Origin: Ashinkailepas kermadecensis
Taxonomy: Eukaryota > Arthropoda > Thecostraca > Neolepadidae
DNA length: 64,000 nt
Reading direction: 5' to 3'
Assembly: GCA_034440615.1 (NCBI GenBank)
Contig: JAOTOM010002666.1
Coordinates: 49,239 to 113,238, forward strand
A program made the position numbers and the translations under genes. The notes beneath the pieces were generated by a model. That model did no database searches, was not told the DNA's origin, and saw only the letters and a program-made list of their open reading frames with translations. Of the stretch, positions 45,856-57,109 are shown one piece after another (positions within the stretch are counted from its first letter, which is position 1; each line of letters starts with the position of its first letter).

Positions 45856-48800
45856 TGTATTTATTTATTTATTACTAAACATGGTTTTCGTTTTCATGCT
45901 TGAATGTTAATCCTGTCTTCTTCCCATCTTTGACTATTTCCAAGTAGCCTTGTTCTTCATTCAAAACAGTTTGATGGAAAGTATTTTTAGGACACTGGGA
46001 AGAAGTTGCTAGGTAACTTTGAAGAAGTCCAGTCCATACATTTGTCAACCAATTTGTCTTCATTGGGGCTTCTTATATATAAATACCAAGGTTTTTGGAC
46101 TTTGGAAACTAAAAAAGATGCAACACAATGTTTTCTCCTGAAAAAGAGACTAGGCTAGGTTTGGTTTGATGAGGATCGGCAGTGCTAACTTGAGCAGCAT
46201 TGTTGTATATATTATAGCAAAGCTATTCAAAGGCTGGGTTTGGTTTGCTCATGCTGTTTGTATATTTAACATTATTCTGCATTATCTACTACCCCTCTCA
46301 AAGCCACAATTTTGGCATTACTTTGCTTCCCAACTGAAAAGTATGTATTTGTGCTGGAAACTAATGGTAACATCATTTTAATCACATTCAGAAACATGCT
46401 TTTACAACTTTTTCCTGCAACTGTCACCTCGGCTAAAATGCAGATCTTCTTCAGCATGTACAATGGTAAAAACCTCATCTAGCAAAGCATAACCTACCCT
46501 TGCCTGGCCTCTTTAACCAAAAATAATTTCCAACCTTCAAAAAATCATCTAGAAATTGAGCAAGTTAAAGAAACACCTAACTTATCCTAACCTCATTTTA
46601 GCTTTATCCAGGAAAAAGAGTGTAAAACATAACTCGTGAACACTCCAAACTGCAATAACAAAACCAAAAATGGCCCAATTCAAATCATATCTCACACATG
46701 AAAGCTGAGAATGGTCAAATGTTAACCACATTCATCAACATTGCATTGCAAAAAGAAATTCCAAGAATTCAAATATTACTTAAAAATCACAAATTCACCC
46801 TGCAAATAAGGACCTGGAAAAACCTGGTTAAGAGAGATATCCCGCATTGCACCTCCAGTAATTATTCCCCAGTTGTGATGCCATAGGCAAGCAATTACCA
46901 AACTGTGCACAAGTTGGTGTGTGACACAGCATGTATGTACATGTTTACACATAGTATAACAGGAACAATATGATAGTTGATAGGAGACCAAAGCACATGT
47001 TAAGTTGGCATTAATCACCAGATTGGAGGAAAAACGGAAAGTTGACATCAATGGTATCAATGGCATGATAACAAAGTTGGCATTGCGTACGGCCTTAATT
47101 GACATACATTGTTTGAGATGCATGTTCTCCATCAATACCAACCACGGCTAGATTTTTATACATTAATTCAAAGGGATGGTGCCTGTCGCTTCAAAGCCAC
47201 TGACAAGGGTACAAACATAAACAATAAAAACAACCTTAATGCTTCAATTAATATGTATTACAAAGGGGAGAAAACAAATCGTGGGAAAAGCGCCATAATA
47301 GTGCTGAAATGAAAGCACCATATTTAGTAGATTTATCAGTATAGTCCAAAACTGGAATCTAATTCAGCAGTATTCTGGAATAAAACGGCGCTTCTGGTAT
47401 ATGACGTCACGTGGCTTAGGTTTTGTCAAGGCTATAGAACACCTATAGGGGTTTTGGCTAGGGGTTACGCTATAGGGTTTTGTCTAGTTTAAACCAAATA
47501 TACTCGATCTGCGAACTTTGGAGTACCTGTTGTCTCTAGTTATCTTGCTGAAATCCACTAAAAGCTTAATTCCACGCATGTTTTCATGGAAGTCACGTGA
47601 ATTGTGCGTTGCGGTAACTTCCACCAATGAGACGTTCTTCTCCCTCCTTGTTCAACTGAGCCTTCGTTTGACATTGCAATCGAGTACAATTTGACATTGA
47701 AGCGTCCTACTATTAGTCGGCCAGCTTCAGCTGGGCAACATATGACAAAAGTAGTCGAGGCGTCCTAAAGCCCAAATAACTAACGTCTGCTTTAGCTAAT
47801 TTATATATTTGAGCTGGACATGGCAGCAGGCCGCTGAATTTCACGTGACAAATTGCGCCTCTTTACCGTTGCATTGCACCTCGATCACTATCTTACTTGC
47901 TTTTTCGACACGTCTGGAACATGATACTGATGATTAGGACACGTTTGCATCGTGAAGTCATTTGGAAGAGCCACGCCAAAGTCGCCGGATCTTGGAACTT
48001 TTAGAGCTGGGCAAAATATGGCAGCAGGTGTGAAACCCGCTCAGATTCAGTGATTACCGGCATGTGCTGTCAAGTGCTTACCAAGATTGCTTCGCCGTGG
48101 CGGATACGTGTTGTCGACATTCGGCGTATATAACTTACCTTCCTATGCTGTTGTCAATCCGAAACTAGCGAACGCCGTCCTAAACTTCTGCATAAACTAC
48201 TGTCTAAACTACCTCTGTCCTTTGAAATTCTCTTGCCCTACTAAATGTGTTCTACTAAATGTTTGCTGAGAAGCTTCTGGAAAACGGCTGTTGACAAAGA
48301 TAGCCATGGATATTGATGCTAAAAGTTGCAACAAATCTGAAAAGCAACATGATTTGAGCGACATTTTGCGAAAAGCGACATCTTGAGACATGCTAAATGT
48401 CTCAAAATGTCTTAAAACAGTACATGGAAAAAAATATATCACAGGAACCAAAAAAATAAAAGGAGAGCTGTGGGAAATTTCCAGCAGCTCTCTATATAGC
48501 TACATAGTACTGGAGTGAGTTTTACTCGTTAAAAAAAGTTTATATTTGCAACTAGTTGTCACATCTAAATTGTGACACCATCATTCCAGCCAGATTCAGA
48601 TATATCTTAACTTATCTTATAAATCTTAACCCGCATCCCGTCTCTGGGTGTCTTTTACGCCCCCATGAAGGTTTTCCACGATAGAGAAAAACGCAGGCGC
48701 GCATCGTCGCGAAATTTCCAATACATTTCCTTACTCATTTTTTTTTGCGTCTGACGTTAAAGTTTGAACATCAGGTTATGTAAGGTCATTGACCTATCTC

Positions 48801-50065
48801 AGATCAAAGAGAAGCACTTAAAAAAATGTTCCAAGATTTATATCATCTAAAGGTAAACATATTGAAATGAAACTTGTGACGTGAGTACAATTGGGCAGTG
48901 CCTACAAAATGCAAATCTCGGCTTTCTATTGGAGGTCAGGTCAGTGACCTGTGATTATGATCAATTTTGGATCAATTTTCTTATTTTATCACATACATGT
49001 TCGAACCGCATTTCCCCTTTGGTATGCATGCACAAACAGGAGCCATTCCGTATCAAATTTGATTAAAATTAATCAAGTGACATGGGGCTAGGTCAAGATG
49101 CGCTATGTGGGCAACACCTATTTAGACAATCCTGTTTTTTTTTTGTTATAGTTTACTTCGTTTTTCATGCTTTCATGGCCCAAATAGTATCAAACTTGCA
49201 TTGCACTACCTAAGTTACACAATGGAACCATAGCTGCGAATCATAGTCAAGGTCAGGGCATCCCAGGTCAGTCCTATAATTTTTTAAAAGGATTTCTTTG
49301 GATAATGCATGTGAAGATATAACGAAATACAGCCTATTACATAATTACGACGTAACAGTGCTTACAACACATATATCTTGGATTTGTGTTTGAGATCAGG
49401 TCGGTGACCCAAGACTACTGCAAATTTTGGGTCATGATGTACCAATGTGATTACTTTTGTAATATGCGCCGTGTAATTAGCATCAAGTGGCGTACGCGTT
49501 AACTCTGTCTCTATATGGCACGTGGAGATATGCTTTTGAGGTCATTATTGTTTTTCTAAAAACGTCATTTAAAGTCTCAAAATTATTTTGTAGTAAAAAG
49601 TGAGGCCATTTTCGGCCCAATTCACCGAAGGCTTTTCGATGATACCCGGTTGGCGTTCGTGTACCGTATAGTTTGGAAGTTGGACCGGGATCTGCTGACC
49701 GGATGAGGTCTGACCGGAGACACCGGACCGGAAGATTAATCGCGGTCATTTATTTTACGGCAGCAAGCGTTTCTGTATATAGGCACAGTCACCGAGAGGA
49801 GGAAGGGCGGAAGCCCCACGCTTGGGGAATGCAAACTTTTTCGCCGGCAAGCGGGGACCAAGTGGTTTGACAGTACATAGCTTGATGTCGATTTTGACCA
49901 GAAAGGTACGATTGGTTATTCGCGTATTGTGTGCCTTGCTTGTGATACTACAATTTCTCTTGTTTTCGCGCATTTACATGCTGTTTTGGTTGCGCTGTAT
50001 TTGTATCGGGGTAATCAATCATTCACTTGCATGAAAGTCTAGAATAGTGTCTTCAGAGATGCAAG
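45850..50065. other. AT-rich repetitive DNA, no gene recognised
   Basis: 46,290-46,800 is related to the ~290-bp repeats at 61.8-62.6 kb (shared AAAGAAATTCCAAGA and GAAAAGTATG-ATTTG words). 48,780-49,430 carries several AGGTCA/TGACCT palindromes. ORFs up to 121 codons (46,776-47,141 minus) have no recognised domain. Confidence 0.4.
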
Positions 50066-51092
50066 GTTTGGACCAGTGGCGTCGCCACGAAATTCTTCCA
50101 GGGGGGGGCAATGTTGATAGGGGGCCTCCTGCTCCCCGAAAAGGGGCCTCCACTGTGTTAGGGCCTCCTCTTGCTTTTTAGGCTCTTAGTATGGTTCCCG
50201 AATGGGAACATGATTTCATATTGATGTCTTGTTTGTTCTTGGCATGGTATATAGTTTACGCAAAGCGCAATAGCAAGAATCTTTTTTTTCGCTGAGAACC
50301 GAGCCATACCAGGGTATAAATAAGCAAATGTAGATAAATACGTCAGTGCCAAAACAAACCAATATCTTTACGCTTTATCGACCAGAAGAATCTTCCCGCT
50401 GGCCTCTAGATTTTAGCGAGCTGGTGGGGCTCGTGCTGAGCATATCTTAAAGATATCTCCCATTGATCAACCCACTTCTTTGTTCACCAAGTTTAACTGA
50501 ATATAGCTAGGTTCATCACTACTGTTAGTCATTCCCATCAGCTTGATCTCATAAACAAACTTAACCGATCATTTCTCAGTCCCAGGACAACAATTTCGCG
50601 AAGGTGACAACGAGAAGTGGATTGAATTGGTTTTCTGATCGTTATCTTAGGGATTTATAAAAAAAATTCATAACATTTGGTGCTGGCTGCAAGACACTTG
50701 GCACAGAAGCTAAAATAATAAATACCCCGCGAATAAATTCACGGCAAGAACAAGCATTGAACAACCATGCATCAATGGCAATGCAACAATGTAACAATGA
50801 CAATGCATCAATAATGCAAAACCTTCGAATTCCACGCCGTCACGCCCATGGTTATCGCTGTGCTGTACCGTTTTGTAAATTATGTCGTTGAGAAGGTACT
50901 GAAGCTGGGAAGCTCTAATCATGCAGGCTGTAATCACAGAAGACAACTTTGTAGGAAGAAAATACATTTTAAAACATCATTCCTCCCATTTAATATGGGG
51001 CATCGGTGTTGCTTTGTATGCTTGAGGGGGAATTTACCCCCGCAATGTTGGCTTTGCTCCATGGGCGTAAGTTCTGATAATTATTGAGAGAC

Positions 51093-53655
51093 CAGTGACG
51101 CACCCATATTTGCGTCAAGGGGAGGGGGCAAACGTATTTGGAGGGGTTTCAACTACTAAATAAAGTCTTCCGATTTCGACCACTATTTTGTCAAAGGGGA
51201 ACTTTTTAAATAAAATAATTAGTGATCAACTGAATTATCCTGTGGAGGGGCCTAATCTACCACTATCGTTTCTGATTCGTCGGATTTCAACCCTAGCTCC
51301 CACAACCTGTTCAAATGTATTCTTTTGGTATTCCTTGATAAGTCACCTCGCACTGCTGAAATTACACCTGCACAAATCACTTTAAAATGTAAAATTTTCC
51401 AATTTCAGACATTCCAGTTCATAGTGCCCGGTCGCCATGACGCCAACGTTAGTGCACGTGCACACCCATCTTGCGCATTCGGCGCATTGGCCACACTTCG
51501 TGCGATGCTACGGATTCTGCTGGGCCTCCTACGCTTTGTTAATTGCTGCCACATGATAGACTTACGCCATATCTGACGGGATAAAATGCTTCGTATGGGC
51601 GTTCGCTGCGAAAATTAGATGAATTAAATTCGATCATTAGTTCCCTTCTTACCATATTTTATGGTGAAGAAATGCGGATACCCGCTGAGCTTTGATGCAC
51701 CTCATATCTTTGATTAAACATGCTTCCAGGTTGGCTACCGAACCGAAGCCCTGCCTGAGTGTACTTCTTTGGACCCGTTTCGTATTTCTTCGTCTACGGA
51801 TGTGTCCTAAGGCTCCAATTCATTTTTGTTAGAGGCCCAACGCATTTTCGAAACCCCTGCTCGTTTTAGGGTTTTGTTGCTTTTTTTGCGCACCGAATAT
51901 TTTTTTTTAGTTGTCGGGGCGCTTTCAAAGATATCGATGTGTTTACTTAGTGCCCGGTATTTTTGTTCGTTTTGGGATCATGTTGCTTTTTGCGGCCCCA
52001 GCCTCTTTTTAGGCCCTTGTGCGGTCATATGGCCCCTGTGTGCCTTGAGAGCTTCCGGTGTTTTTTTTTTTTTTTAGTGTTCCCGGTATATATAGTTATG
52101 GCTACAACGCATGTTTTCGGACCCTGCCGCTTTTTACGAGACTGCGCTTTGAAGGGCCAGTCGCATTTTCGGTCCCCGTTGTGCTCTTAGGGTCCCGCTG
52201 TGTTTATTTGGGGCTTCTGACGCACATTTGTGGGGCCCCAGTACGATTTTGAGGCTTCGGTGCGATTTTTCTGGGTCCCAGCGCGACTTATCGCGCCCAG
52301 GCGCGTGGTTCCGGGACCCAACGCCAGTTATCTGGGCTCAACGCGATTTTTGTGGATCTTTTCTGAATTTTCTTTAACTTCCGAATCCCGCCCTGATTTT
52401 TCGAGTCCCTGGTGCCATGTTTTTGTATCTCACCTCGATTTTCTTCGAGCTCCGGTATGTTTTTCGATGCCGTACGCGATTTGTCAAGGCATCTGATGAC
52501 ATGTTCGGTGCTCCAGAACCATTGTCCTGACCCGGACTTTTTTGCAATCCCTCCTGATTTTGGAGGGCTCAGGCTTTATTCTTCGGATACCGATGGGACT
52601 TTGGGGGTCCCACGGTGCCTATGTGGGGCCATAGACGCCAATTGTTGGCAGCCCCGACGTTAATTTTTGATGCGTAGACAAATTTTCGGTACTACCGATG
52701 GGTCAGAGCGCGAAATTTTTGGTACTACCGAATTGTGGGTCCGAGCGCGAAATTTGGTGGGACCGGTTCGAGTTTGCGGGGCGCGTTGTACTTAGCTGTG
52801 ACCCCAACGCGATCTTGGCAGTTCCTGTTGCAGATTTTCGTGCCTCGGAGCGAGTTTTCTGGGGCCCGACGTATTTACTTTGAGCCCCTACGCGAATTCT
52901 GGTGGACCGACGCGAATTTTTGTGGTCCCAGCGCGACTTTTGGGGGCCTCGGCTCGATTCTTGGGAGCATATCCCTCTTAGGAGGGAGGGGCCATTTGCC
53001 CCTTTGATATGTCACTGCGGCCACCGAAGGAGTACTATTTTTATATAGGTCCTTACGTGATATTTTTGGGTCCTGGTACGATTCTTCGGTCTCCAGGTAC
53101 GATTTTTTTCGGTGCCCTGACACGTTTTTTTCCAGTGCCCAACGGGTTTTGCGGGGACTTTGACCCGATTTTTTTTTGGCGCAGAGTGACATTCCGGTTG
53201 ATAATTGATTTTTGGGGCAGCAGCAACCTTTGGGGTCCAGGCGCGACTTTTTTGGTCCCCAGTGAGATTTTCGAAGGTTGCGACGCGACTTTTTTAGTCC
53301 AATGTAATCTTTTGTGTCCCGACGTCATTTGCTTGGATCCCTAGCGCGAGTTTTAGCGACCTCGACACTTTGTGGGTGTCCAATACGTTTTGGATGCTTT
53401 TGGTGTCATTGTTGGGGCCCCAAAGTGATTATCCATGTCCGGATTGTTTTTCGTTGCCCCGGCTTCATTTGTGTCTAAATGATACTGTTGGGGAACGGTA
53501 CGACTTATCGTGCCCCTAGCGTGATTTTCATGACCCGGGCGTGCATTTTTGGTACCCATAGGCTCAGCGAGATTTTCAGGGGCCCCGGCTGGATATTTTT
53601 GGGCCCATGTCGTGATTTTCAAGTACCCCGGCACGACTCCTGCCATTTCAGATGC
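51093..53655. repeat. Repeat unit with ~30-bp degenerate array (copy 2)
   Basis: It aligns with 21.84-24.64 kb: shared landmarks are a CAGTGACGCACCCATATTTG end, CCTGTGGAGGGGCC, GCGGATACCCGCTGAGC-like words, the array of GCGCGATTTTTGGGGCCC-like units from about 51,820, and an inverted GCAGTGACATATCAAA end near 53,026. Spacing of the internal ends is 1.93 kb here and 1.91 kb in copy 1. ORFs such as 53,009-53,344 are array artefacts. Confidence 0.75.
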
Positions 53656-54591
53656 TTCTAGCAAATTATAGACCTCCTCTCGCGTCTTAGGGGTCTCGTC
53701 TCATTTCCTGGAGCTTCTTTACCGGTTTTGGACGTCTTCTCGTGCGTCCTACCCTCCTCCATATTCAATGGTCCTCCTCTCCCGTTTTGGAGGACCTCCT
53801 CCCACATCCTGGGGCCCCTTTAACATGGCATGGGACTTCCTCTCATGTTCCAGGGGCATCCTCTGCCAAATTAGGGGCCTCCTTCCACGCCTCGTGGGCC
53901 TCCTCCTTTGTCCTCGCAAAGCTTACCCGTCTTGAGGGCATCTTCAATTTTGGAAACCTCGCCTCCTTCCATACCTGCTACCTATCACTCCCATTTTAAG
54001 GGCCTTCTCTCATTTCCTGGGAATTCCTTCCGGTCGTCGGGGCCTCATTCGGCCCTGGAGACCTCCTACTCCATCTCGAGGGACTCCTCTCGAGTCCGGC
54101 AGGGGCCTCCTTTTTTCTTTTTGAGGCTTTCTTTTTCAAATTAGGGGCCTCCTCTTACGTCTTCGGGGCCTCCTGTTCCGCGTTTTGATTCTATCTTTTC
54201 CCATTTTAAGGTTGGCCTCTTATCTCCTGGTGGGCTCCTCTTCCAAATTACACGCAACTTTTCCTATCTCAGTTACCTTGTCATTTCCTGGGGACCTTCT
54301 TACCCGTCTTGAAGCCTTCTTTCTCGACTGGGAGCCATCCCTCTTATCTAATGGCCATTCTCTCCTATTTTAGGGGCTTCCTCGTGCATCATAGGGTCTC
54401 TTTCCAATCTTATATCGTCCTCTTCCGAATTAGGTGCTTCCTGCCACTTTTCTGGATTATCCTTTTCTATCTTGGTGGAACCTTACCCGTTTCGGGGACT
54501 GCTTTTACGTCTCCGAAACCTCATCTTATATCCACTGGCTTTCTCTTCCGTCTTAGGGCCTTCTCTCATTTTCTGAGGTCTCCCTTCCCGT
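53656..54591. repeat. Degenerate ~30-bp GGGGCCTCC array
   Basis: GGGGCCTCCTCTC-type words recur about every 30 bases with TTCCTGG, CGTCTTGG and CAAATTAGG fillers, as in 3.77-4.74 kb. It grades into the regular 21-bp array to its right. Confidence 0.75.
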
Positions 54592-55500
54592 ATTGGGGCC
54601 TCCTTTGCAATCCTGGGGGCATCCTTTGCAATCCTGAGGGCCTCCTTTGCAATCCTGGGGGCCTCCTTTGTAATCCTGGGGGCCTCCTTTGCAATCATGG
54701 GGGTCTCCTTTGCAATCCTGGGGCCTCTTTTGCAATCCTGGGGGCCTCCTTTACAATCCTGTGGGCTTCCTTCGCAATCCTGAGGGCCTCCTTTGCAATC
54801 CTAGGGGCCTCCTGTGCAATCCTGGGGCCTCCTTTGCAATCCTGGAGGCCTCCTTTTGCAATCCTGTGGGTCTCCTTTGCAATCCTGGAGTCCTCCTTTG
54901 TAATCCTGGGAGCCTCCTTTGCAATCCTGGTGCCTCCTTTGCAATCCTGAGGGCCTCCTTTGCAATCCTGGAGTCCTCCTTTGTAATCATGGGGGCCTCC
55001 TGTGCAATCCTGGGGCATCCTTTGCAATCCAGGGGCTCCTTTGCAATCCTGGGGCCTCCTTTGCAATCCTGGGGGCCTCCTTTTCAATCCTGGGAGACTC
55101 CTTTGTAATCCTGGGGGCCTCCTTTGTAATCCTGGAGGCCTCATTTGCAATCCTGGGGGCCTCCTTTGCAATCCTGGGGGCCTCATTTTCAATCCAGGGG
55201 GCCTCCTTTGTAATCATGGAGGCCTCCTTTGCAATCCTGGGGCCTCCTTTGCAATCCTGGGGCCTCCTTTGCAATCCTGGTGTCCTCCTTTGCAATCCTG
55301 AGGGCCTCCTTTGCAATCCTGGAGTCCTCCTTTGAAAACCTGGGGGCCTCCTTTGTAATCATGGAGGCCTCCTTTGCAATCCTGGGGGCCTCCTTTTCAA
55401 TCCAGGGGGCCTCCTTTGTAATCCTGGAGGCCTCCTTTGCAATCCTGGGGGCCTCCTTTGCAATCCTGGGGGCATCCTTTGCATTCCTGGGGGCCTCCGT
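54592..55500. repeat. 21-bp minisatellite, ~43 copies
   Basis: The consensus is GGGGGCCTCCTTTGCAATCCT (20-21 bases) with 20-, 21- and 22-base variants and point changes (GTAATC, TTTTCAATCC). As 21 bases are 7 codons, several frames on both strands stay open, giving ORFs of 60-213 codons with 7-residue periods (ILGASFA and NPGGLLC on plus; RIAKEAP and DCKGGPQ on minus). They are not genes. Confidence 0.97.
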
Positions 55501-55672
55501 GCCAATTGTTGGCACTCTCGTGATTTCTGGGGCTTCCTATCCTCTCCTAGGTGACTCCTTCTTCAAATTAGGGGCCTCCTCTCACGTCTTGGAGGCCTCC
55601 TCTCGTGTCTCGTCGGCCTCATTGCTCACTTTTTTCCTGTGCATTTCCGGATAGGGGCCTCCTCAAATTTCA

Positions 55673-55736
55673 GGGGGGGGGGGGGCCCCCCCCCCCTGTT
55701 TGACGGCAGGGGGGGCGACTGCCCCCCCCCCCCGGT
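55673..55736. repeat. G13C11 palindrome and C-runs at the element's right end
   Basis: Thirteen G directly followed by eleven C, then a second G7 and a C13 run within 60 bases. Such sequence can form hairpins or quadruplexes and is hard to sequence and assemble, so run lengths are uncertain. Confidence 0.85.
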
Positions 55737-55757
55737 GGCAACGCCCTTGGTTGGGAC

Positions 55758-56785
55758 ATGCTGTGATAAGCTGTAGAAACTCGTCTAGTGTTGCAACGTT
55801 TGCATTGTATAACGCTTTTATTGCGTAGTACTACCGTGTAAGTTGTTTCATCACAACCCCAGTAAATTAACACAAATGACCATGTAGCTGTTCTAATTGC
55901 TGTCTCATTGTTGGATTGCACCGCCTTGGGTGTGTCACCTGCATAATGGTGTCGACCAATTTAAGTATACCATCGCCACTACTGTGAATCGGCATGCATC
56001 ATCGGCATGCCTGCTGGAAGTTGGAAGTCTGCTGCAAGTTGCAAGAGGGTGGACATGATATAAATCGATTGCATTTAAGTGAATTAGAAGTTGTCCGGGT
56101 AATTATGTATGATGCGTGTTTAGGTACACGACAAAGCAACCCTCGCCGTACTTTGATATTTTGTCACCTTCATCAACACAGGGAGAACGGGGGGGGGGGG
56201 GGCTTCGACCTCTTGGCGATTCAGAACCAAGCAAGACAGAGACACGATATGAAGATCAGCGTATGACTTGCCACGAGGTATCACGATTGACAATCGTGAT
56301 GCGGTGGTGTCGATGGTTGACCCCAGGGGTGAGGACTAAGGCCAAATTGTCTGTAAAATGGAAGCATTTCGCGACTTTCTGTAAATTTTGACAGGCCTAC
56401 TGCGAAAGATGCCAATCCAGTGTCCGTTGGACTTTGAAATTCTAAAGACAGGTCGCAAGTAGCTTTTTTCCACATGTCAGGTGAAATACATGACCCTATT
56501 TTCCAAATACGGAAACACTTGCTGAACATGCCTAAACTTCAGTCTCCTATGGCAAGAATGGAAGGTGGATTCGAATTCGTTATCAAAAATTCCCCTGGAG
56601 TAGCAAGCCCGCAAAGGTCATCCGAGATCATCTTGTGTCACTGAACCTGGTTGAACTTGAACAGTGAGGAACTTGGGCTTCGCTCTTCCTGAATAAAATA
56701 TGACGTTGAATTAACTTAGTAAAACAATCGAGCTCAAAACATCGCACAGGGTTTTAATTATGTCAGGTTAAGAGCACCGAGTGGG
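55758..56785. other. Intergenic, one G14 run
   Basis: G-run near 56,189-56,202. ORFs of 82-91 codons have no domain. No gene. Confidence 0.4.
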
Positions 56786-56957
56786 GACGAGTGGTCTAGG
56801 GGTAAGATGCTCGTCTCACAATCGAAAGGTTGTTGGTTCGAGTCTCACCTATCGCTACTCTTCGCCCGCGACCAATCGGCGTCAGAGATTGGCGACGCTA
56901 CATGACTCAACGGTCGACGTGTCGTAAAACCAATAACCAACCAACCTAACCAACCAG
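56786..56957 (+). mobile_element. tRNA-Val-like SINE, full length
   Basis: The head GACGAGTGGTCTAGGGGTAA is followed by an anticodon-like loop CTCACAA with CGAAAGG, as in tRNA-Val(CAC), and GGTTCGAGTCTCACC (B box). The body TCTTCGCCCGCGACCAATCG and AGAGATTGGCGACGC is followed by GTCGTAAAACCAATAACC and a tail of AACC units. It shares its body with the copies at 16.2 and 19.3 kb. The AACC tail is in the arthropod telomere-like register, as often seen for SINE tails built on short repeats. Confidence 0.85.
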
Positions 56958-57056
56958 AGCACCGAATAGTCATTGCTCATTGTTTCGTCTGCTATGGATG
57001 AATGCCCAGAACTTGACTGTCGAAGCGGAGTTTTTCGCATATACAAATCTGATGAA

Positions 57057-57106
<50 letters not shown>
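57057..57106. repeat. (CA)n(TA)n microsatellite
   Basis: About 7 CA units followed by about 17 TA units, then TG-rich sequence. ORFs across it (90-105 codons) are artefacts. Confidence 0.95.

Positions 57107-57109
<3 letters not shown>

Larger units (their letters stand above)
50074..55749. mobile_element. 5.7-kb hAT-like element filled with tandem arrays
   Basis: The left end is CAGTGGCGTCGCCAC (50,074) followed by a G-run. The right end, read in reverse from 55,749, is CAAGGGCGTTGCCAC followed by a G-run. Flanks are GTTTGGAC (50,066-50,073) and GTTGGGAC (55,750-55,757), an 8-bp duplication with one difference, as expected for hAT-like insertion. No transposase seen. The interior holds a CAGGGGTGT-family end (51,001), a ~30-bp array paralogous to 22.5-24.6 kb, a GGGGCCTCC array and a 21-bp array. 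The size and content are unusual for a non-autonomous element. Confidence 0.65.

Noticed and set aside
54309..55654. A dozen ORFs up to 213 codons with 7-residue repeats, superficially like a repeat protein
   Set aside because: Generated by the 21-bp array in several frames on both strands at once; copy-length variants of 20-22 bases would break any real frame.
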